Part shown: positions 58,181 through 64,000 of the stretch, one piece after another
Layout: each line of letters starts with the position of its first letter
How positions within the stretch are numbered: position 1 is the first letter of the stretch
Assembly (NCBI RefSeq): GCF_025698545.1
Contig: NC_068571.1
Location: forward strand, 11,554,160-11,618,159
DNA: 64,000 bases
Direction: 5' to 3'
DNA from: Gossypium raimondii
Taxonomy: Eukaryota > Streptophyta > Magnoliopsida > Malvales > Malvaceae
Notes under the pieces: model-generated
Told to the model about the DNA's origin: nothing
Databases searched by the model: none
Seen by the model: only the letters and a program-made list of their open reading frames with translations
Translations under genes and position numbers: made by a program

Positions 58181-60196
58181 ATCTACTATATTTCGGTTAG
58201 AAAATGGGTCACATATAATTAAAGACACAACATATTAGAGTGTCTCAAGCAAGATGGAGTCGACAGAAGAAATAGGGGTGACGTCACAATGACACAAAAA
58301 GCCACATCGCAATGTCATGACGAACAAGGTTGTTGTCCCGATGGACAAACACACGACGTCGCAAAAGATGCAACTAATTAAAAATTGCGAAGTTGAAGCT
58401 GTTCCGGATCAGTTTGGGACTTCATCCGACTCTTAGGTACCCTTACCATATCAATTAACTAATTACAAATTGGCTAGTGACAGGAAAATGCGAGAAATTC
58501 AACCACCATAGAAATACTATGAAGGAAACCTAGTAGCATACGCTCTAAGTGTTGCAAAGAGCATTGATTCAACTGACCTTTCTGTTGGAAAAAAAACCAA
58601 TTTGAAAACGGTTTACTTGCACAACGAAAAAATAAAATTTTGAAAATCGACGCGATTTGTGATTTTTATAGCAATGAATCTTAACTGAATTATACTTGTG
58701 TTTTCAACTTAGAAGACGTTTGTTGTTCTCGACTTTAATCCAAACGATTTTCGTCACTATTCTCGTACCACGAGCTGCTTCAAGTGTGGGCTCGAACCAA
58801 TTGAATCGAAACACAGAACTAGAAAAAGTTATTTCGTTTTAGGGTGAAAACAAAAATTCTATCTTCTTTAATAGAAACAGATAAAATTGTTATTTTGAAA
58901 AATATGTTTATAAGTTGAGAATAAATTCTTTCTATTTTTCGGCAGAATAATAATCTCTCAAAGTTGTGTAAATAGCTCTACCGGTGCCATCTATTTATAG
59001 GAAAAGAAGGTAGAACCATTGTAGAGTTGTAGAAGTTTATTTCCACAAAAAAAATCCTAGTTTAAATAAGATATATGGGGCGACAACCGTCCCATCTCCT
59101 TACATGAGGGGTTTTGGGTCTTTCTCACATCGAGCCCAATACGAGTACTTCTAGGCCTTTTTGACCCAATAATTTGTAATATGATCCAACCTGATTCAAT
59201 TTTTCTTTTTTTCAAAATAAAATTTAATATTTACATATTAAATAATTTTCTCATCCTAGTTTTACCCTAGTAAAATTTTTGACAATTTTACCCCCGGTAA
59301 AATTTTGATGATTTTAATCCTGGTAAAATTTCAAGAAAATTCATTCAATATGTCACAACTCAACAGGTTCACTATGACCGAATGGTTTATTTTCATTTTC
59401 GAGCTTCAAAATAGTCCAAAAATATAAACTCATTCTTCCATCGTTTTATAAGTAATTCTATATAGGATTGCAAATTTTCATTTTCATTTTCATTTTTGAA
59501 AACCTACATTCATTTCCAAATAATTCAATTTCTCCATTTTGAAAAAAATCATAATCATTTTTGAATGTTTTCCATTTCTCTTTTTCTATTCATTCTGTTC
59601 AATTTTATTCAAACATGCAATTCATTTCTAGTTTCAACGAGCTAGTAGAGGGATCGATTAGACATATGTAGTTGAGGCTCGAATGATTTATAATTAGGTT
59701 CTGACTTTTCGCCTATTATTTATAAACTTATATAGTTACAAATTCATTCCACTATAGTATCGTGATTAAGTTCTCCCAAACAACATACCATTACCAAAGC
59801 AACTACTCAATGCTTGTCCAATGACCTTGTCATAAATGTGTTACCCTCATAGGATATCCTTGATCTCTTTGGGATAATATTCGTTCTCTCAATATGATCC
59901 TATTTTATCTTGTGGTAATCATTACATCTTTCTTCATGAAAATTCAATCACTATCAAATAGTAATAGAGTCATCCATCGCAGAAACGGACGACCTGTGGC
60001 CATGTTTACTTTTCATCAACTATGTAATGCCAGTGAAAGGATATCATTTACCCATGTTTTGGGTTATGACTTCCACTATTGTGAATGATGATACATACTA
60101 CAGAATTCGTACACCTAATGCACCAAATTTTGATTCCTTATCTATTTGAACTCAAACTTTTACTTACATCAAAGTGTACAAGTCACACATACATAA

Positions 60197-63100
60197 TGTA
60201 ACACCCCTAACCCATATCCATCGTCGAAACAGGGTTACGGAGCATTACCAAAATTTACAAATCAAATACAAATAATTCATATAATTTAATATTCATATCA
60301 GAAGTCGATCATATCCAATCATATTGTCCCTTATATGAGCTCTCGAGATCCAAAATGTACATTAAAAACAAGTCAGGACTAAACCGGGTACTCAGAAAAT
60401 TTTTCGCATAACTTCTAAATTTCTTTTTCTAGGTGCAGGGGACACACACCCGTGTGGCCAGGCTATGTGGCTCACACGATCAAGAGACACGCCTGTGTCT
60501 CATGCCACGTGGACATTCGAAATAGGGGCACACGGTCGTGTCTCAGCCTGTGTCCAATTTAGGGTGATTACTGACTTGGCTCATACGGCCAAGCCACATG
60601 CTCGTGTGCTAGGCTGTGTGGATATTTTAAGCATTCTGTTTCTCAATTTTTAAGATGCAGGGGACACATGGCCAGATCACACGCCCGTGTGCTAGGCCGT
60701 GTGTCACACACGGCTGAGACACATGCCCGTGTCTCTGCCCGTATGGACGAAAATAGGCCAATTCTAATACCACTTTTCTCACCCAATTTGTCTTCCACCT
60801 ACATCAACACTTCGACACTTTCACCAACCAATACAAGACATTTAAATCAAGTCAAAACCAATTTTAACACATATCATACCACCCCATATGTCTAAGTTTT
60901 CTATCTTACTTAATTGATCATATAAACCTATATGCATATTTCTCTAATCATATATTATCTCAAACCATACATTATTATACTCATAAATTATTCATTATTC
61001 AACCATATTAAACAAAACAAACATATTAAGCCACACATACATATACATATAAAAATATGTCCAACTCAAGCCATTCCAATGGCTATTTACATCAAAATAT
61101 TTTTAAGCCAACATTGGCTAAATTACCCTATACATGCCATTATAACGAAAATTAGTTTTCTATATATAGTGAAATGGGCCGATGGATAGTGTGGCGTAGC
61201 CCTGACTAGCTTCCAACCTTTACGATCTTTAGAGTACTATAAGATAGGGAAAAATAAAACAGAGTAAGCATTTAATGCTTAGTAAATTCGTATAACGGGA
61301 AATTAACTTACCATACATTTGTATTCAAGGTAAGCATACATAGTACAACCAAAGCAATTTGGCTAATAACCTAAACACATAATCTCACCAAATATGTTAG
61401 TCATGTGTTTTACATGATTACCAAGAATCATATATGAGCTCGTCAAATATCAAATTCCATGTTCACAATTTCCACTTCTTGTGTTCATATATCAATTCCA
61501 TGTATATCATACATATACGGGCAATGATTCATTTCCAAATCTTGTTTTCTCATGTCAAGATTTGGCCTGTTGAATTATTTAAAATATCGATAGATACACG
61601 GATAGTACACACGAAGTACACAAATATGACATCCGTCAATTCATATTCAGGAATGCTCATACATGTACATAAATGGAAAGCTCATGTGAGCCATGAAACG
61701 GAAAGCTCCGGAGAGCCATTAACGGGAAGCTCATACGAGCCAATATTAGTAAGTCCTAAGAGCCATTAATCGGGAAGCTCATAAGATCTAGTTATTGAGA
61801 AGCTCCGAAGAGCCATATTTTGGGATGCTCATAAGAGCTGCGGTGTGTCCACAACACATGCAGGATCATAACCAATCGGGATGCTCTCAAGAGCTATTAA
61901 CAGGAAGCTCGTAAGAACCATATAACGGGAAGCTCGTGAGAGCCAAATATCGAGATGCTCATGAGAGCTATTATCGGGATGCTCTTGCGAGCTGCAATGT
62001 GTCCGCAACACATGCAGGATCACAACCAATTCGGGAACCCTGTATCCATCGAATTTTATTTATTCAAACGGGACTTAATACTTTTCGGTCATCGTCAGAT
62101 ATGCGATTAATTTCATATACATGGTAATAATACAATAACATACATATAATTCAATTAACACATATAAATTCTCAATTTATTTACACGAACTTACCTCGAT
62201 AAGTGTTCGTGTATGCAAAATCTACTAATCCGACACTTTTTCTTTTCCTCGATCTAACTCCGTATTTGGTCTATCCAGATATATATGAATGAATTTAAAA
62301 TTAATTTAATAAAATTCAAATTCAATTCAATCCAATTCACATCTTAGGAAAAATCACCGTTTGCCTCTATACTTTTAATTAATTTCGATTTCATCCTTAG
62401 GCTCGGAAAATGAAATTCATGCAATTTAATCCTTATTCCAAGCCTAACCGATTTTCATGTATAACAATAGCAACCCATGTATTTCATAAAATTTAGAATT
62501 TTTTCATGAATTTTACATCTTTTCAATTTAGTCCCTGAATCATAATTTCATCAAAATTTCCTTTACAAAAGTTGTTTATCTATCAACAACCTTTCAATTT
62601 CTACCATAAAACTTCATAATTCATGCATGCTCATTAATGGAAAAACCCTATTACTTTGGTAACTTTACAAATTAATCCCCGAGATAGCTAGATTAAGCTA
62701 TTACGATCCCGGAAATATAAAAATTACTAAAAACGGGACAAGATTACTTACCCAATTAAGCCAAATAAGTTTGCTATCTTCAAGCTCTTCTAACTAGGGT
62801 TTACCTGTATTTAATTTGGGGAAAGATGATATAAAATGATGATATTTCTTATTTAATTAAAATATCATCTTTTATTATTTCATCTTTCCAATTTAATCAT
62901 TTTCTTTATTTAATTTTTCATTGATGACTAAGCATACTTATCTACTAACTCCTCTAAATGGTTTATTTACCATATAAAGACCTCCAATTTTGAATTCCAT
63001 AGTTATTTGATACTTATAGCTAATAGAATTCAACTTTTTCATTTTATACAATTTAGTCCTTCCCATCTAATTAAACATGTAATCAGTAAAATTTTCTTAA

Positions 63101-63230
63101 CGAAATTTCCATACGAGATTCCTATCATGATACAGACCATGTAATAATATTAAAATAAAATTTTCCTTCCGGACTCATATTTGTGTTCTTGAAACTACTG
63201 TTTCGATTTCACTGAAAACGGGTTGTTACA
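60197..63230 (-). mobile_element. Gypsy solo LTR (3034 bp) nested in the copia LTR
   Basis: It starts TGTAACACCCCTAACCC and ends CGGGTTGTTACA. The flanks CATAA (60192-60196) and CATAG (63231-63235) match at 4 of 5 bases, and the uninterrupted relative at 10385-10392 reads ACATAG at this point, which confirms the join. It contains a hairpin array at 61679-62035 and no coding region. Confidence 0.9.
61679..62035. repeat. Hairpin array GCTC-n4-GAGC with variable loops
   Basis: About twelve units have arms GCTC and GAGC around a four-base loop that differs almost every time (ATGT, CGGA, ATAC, CGAA, ATAA, TCAA, GTGA, ATGA, TTGC). A few are degenerate. The array also repeats a GTGT-CCRCA-ACAC hairpin phrase at 61844 and 62000. 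Confidence 0.9.
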
Positions 63231-63752
63231 CATAGTTGTCATCCACTTAGGATTTAGGTATGCCACACTATGAATGTCACAAGTGAATAAGTCCATAAAT
63301 AGATTCATGATCTATTTTGTTTGAGTTTTATCCGATGTCTTGTCAGTCTAGTCAGTTACATCTATGTCTCTATCTTTTAAGAGTCATCCGCTCCGATGCC
63401 TAAGATAAGACATCTCCCCAATTGGACTTGATAGACGACATATTAGTCTTTCAATCGATTTGCTAATTTTTTATTAGACTAAAGACATGTTTAGGTTCGT
63501 CTACTAATAGAATTTATCTTTTCGTACTACGATTTGACCACGTAATACAACTTAGTATTAGTTAAAAATTTAGATAACCAATGAGCAACATTTGCTTCCA
63601 TTTTATTTTGCGTGCAAAAACCATTTGAGAAAAATAATACAAATTATATTAATCGTAGTCAATGAAAATTTATATTAAACAATCTGTAAGAAAAAATTAC
63701 AAATGTATATTGACGAAAATACTACACTTAGGGCACTAAATCCAACACTTTT

Positions 63753-64000
63753 ATGCTATTCGAAAGTAGTTTAGGCCTCTGAATTTGGAAAATGGCTCTT
63801 TGCTATGGAAGAAGAGATGGAATCATTTTAAAAGAATGAGACTTGATAGTTAGTTAAACCACCTATCGGTAAGAAAATAGTTGGTTACAAATGGGTGTTT
63901 AAGAAGAAGGGTTCGGGTTCAAACGACATTCGGTACAAGGCAAGATTGATCGCCAAGGGCTACAGTCAAGTGGAGGGAGTTGATTTCCATGATGTTTTCT
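63753..64000 (+). pseudogene. copia reverse transcriptase start
   Basis: This is the continuation of the copia pol beyond the nested LTR. Blocks of the MEEEMESF, GYKWVFKKK and ARLIAKGYSQ kind can be read with frame changes and stops. The catalytic YVDD would be outside the window. Confidence 0.8.

Larger units (their letters stand above)
58583..63747. mobile_element. Copia-type solo LTR, split by a gypsy LTR
   Basis: It begins TGTTGGAAAA (58583) and ends TCCAACA (63747), with flanks CTTTC and CTTTT as a probable duplication with one change. Outside the nested gypsy LTR it is the same family and nearly the same length (about 2126 bp) as 8753-10900. It lies inside the copia element between the integrase and RT regions. 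Confidence 0.88.
55537..64000 (+). mobile_element. Ty1/copia retrotransposon, plus strand, split and running off the window
   Basis: A 5' LTR ends at 56041, followed by a degenerate PBS, gag, protease, pre-integrase and integrase to about 58180. The frame runs on towards RT, is interrupted at 58583-63747 by a foreign LTR, and resumes at about 63753 with the RT start (KKIVGYKWVFKKKGSG type block, VEGVDFHDVFS-like at the edge). The 3' part lies beyond 64000. Many stops and frameshifts show it is inactive. Confidence 0.88.

Overview
This is a retrotransposon-rich stretch of plant nuclear DNA: AT-rich, with few long open frames and almost everything between the few genes made of LTR retrotransposons in several layers of nesting. 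The Ty3/gypsy and Ty1/copia LTR families, the short-intron plant gene and the plant-type tRNA-Val(AAC) point to a eudicot. The LTR families look like those of Malvaceae, with cotton (Gossypium) my best guess; that is recognition, not a search.

Layout. 1296 to about 7000 is a decayed gypsy element on the minus strand (two LTRs, PBS, broken gag and pol). 7.4-15.8 kb is a gypsy LTR on the plus strand that was split by a copia solo LTR (8753-10900, TSD TCAAT) and by a gypsy solo LTR (11532 to about 14910). 16.0-26.5 kb is a patchwork of LTR fragments, including a 2.6-kb gypsy LTR (19561-22166) nested in an older one. 27104-29193 is the one intact protein gene: a nine-exon polygalacturonase (GH28), with all catalytic motifs and clean GT-AG introns. 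29.5-33 kb is more LTR debris. 33730-44720 is an 11-kb CACTA (En/Spm) element with matching ends and a disabled transposase; it contains a 2.79-kb gypsy solo LTR (40736-43525, TSD GGTAT). 45.3-49.9 kb is a complete-ended but internally deleted copia element on the minus strand. 51.6-52.4 kb holds a tandem array of five tRNA-Val(AAC) copies beside a tRNA-Asp relic. 53305-53952 is a MITE-like element with TSD TCAATA. 55.5 kb to the window end is a three-layer nest: a copia element whose RT region is split by a copia LTR (58583-63747), itself split by a gypsy LTR (60197-63230).

The most unusual signal is not a gene. At least seven gypsy LTR families here carry short hairpins, usually as a tandem array well inside the LTR. 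The sequences differ between families but the architecture is the same. In two families paired stem positions change together (GGGG/CCCC with GGTGG/CCACC; GTGG/CCAC with GTAG/CTAC), and in another the stems are constant while the loops vary. This suggests that a folded or palindromic structure, rather than its sequence, is being kept or repeatedly re-created. A second pattern is a set of clusters of near-palindromes centred on TCGCGA, TCATGA or TCACGA. They occur in unrelated elements, and in one copia element they sit in the LTR, next to the protease region and after the integrase.

Functionally the window is one secreted pectin-degrading enzyme gene, a small tRNA-Val cluster, and a record of repeated insertion followed by LTR-LTR recombination, since most insertions survive as solo LTRs. 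No transposable element here looks able to make all of its own proteins.
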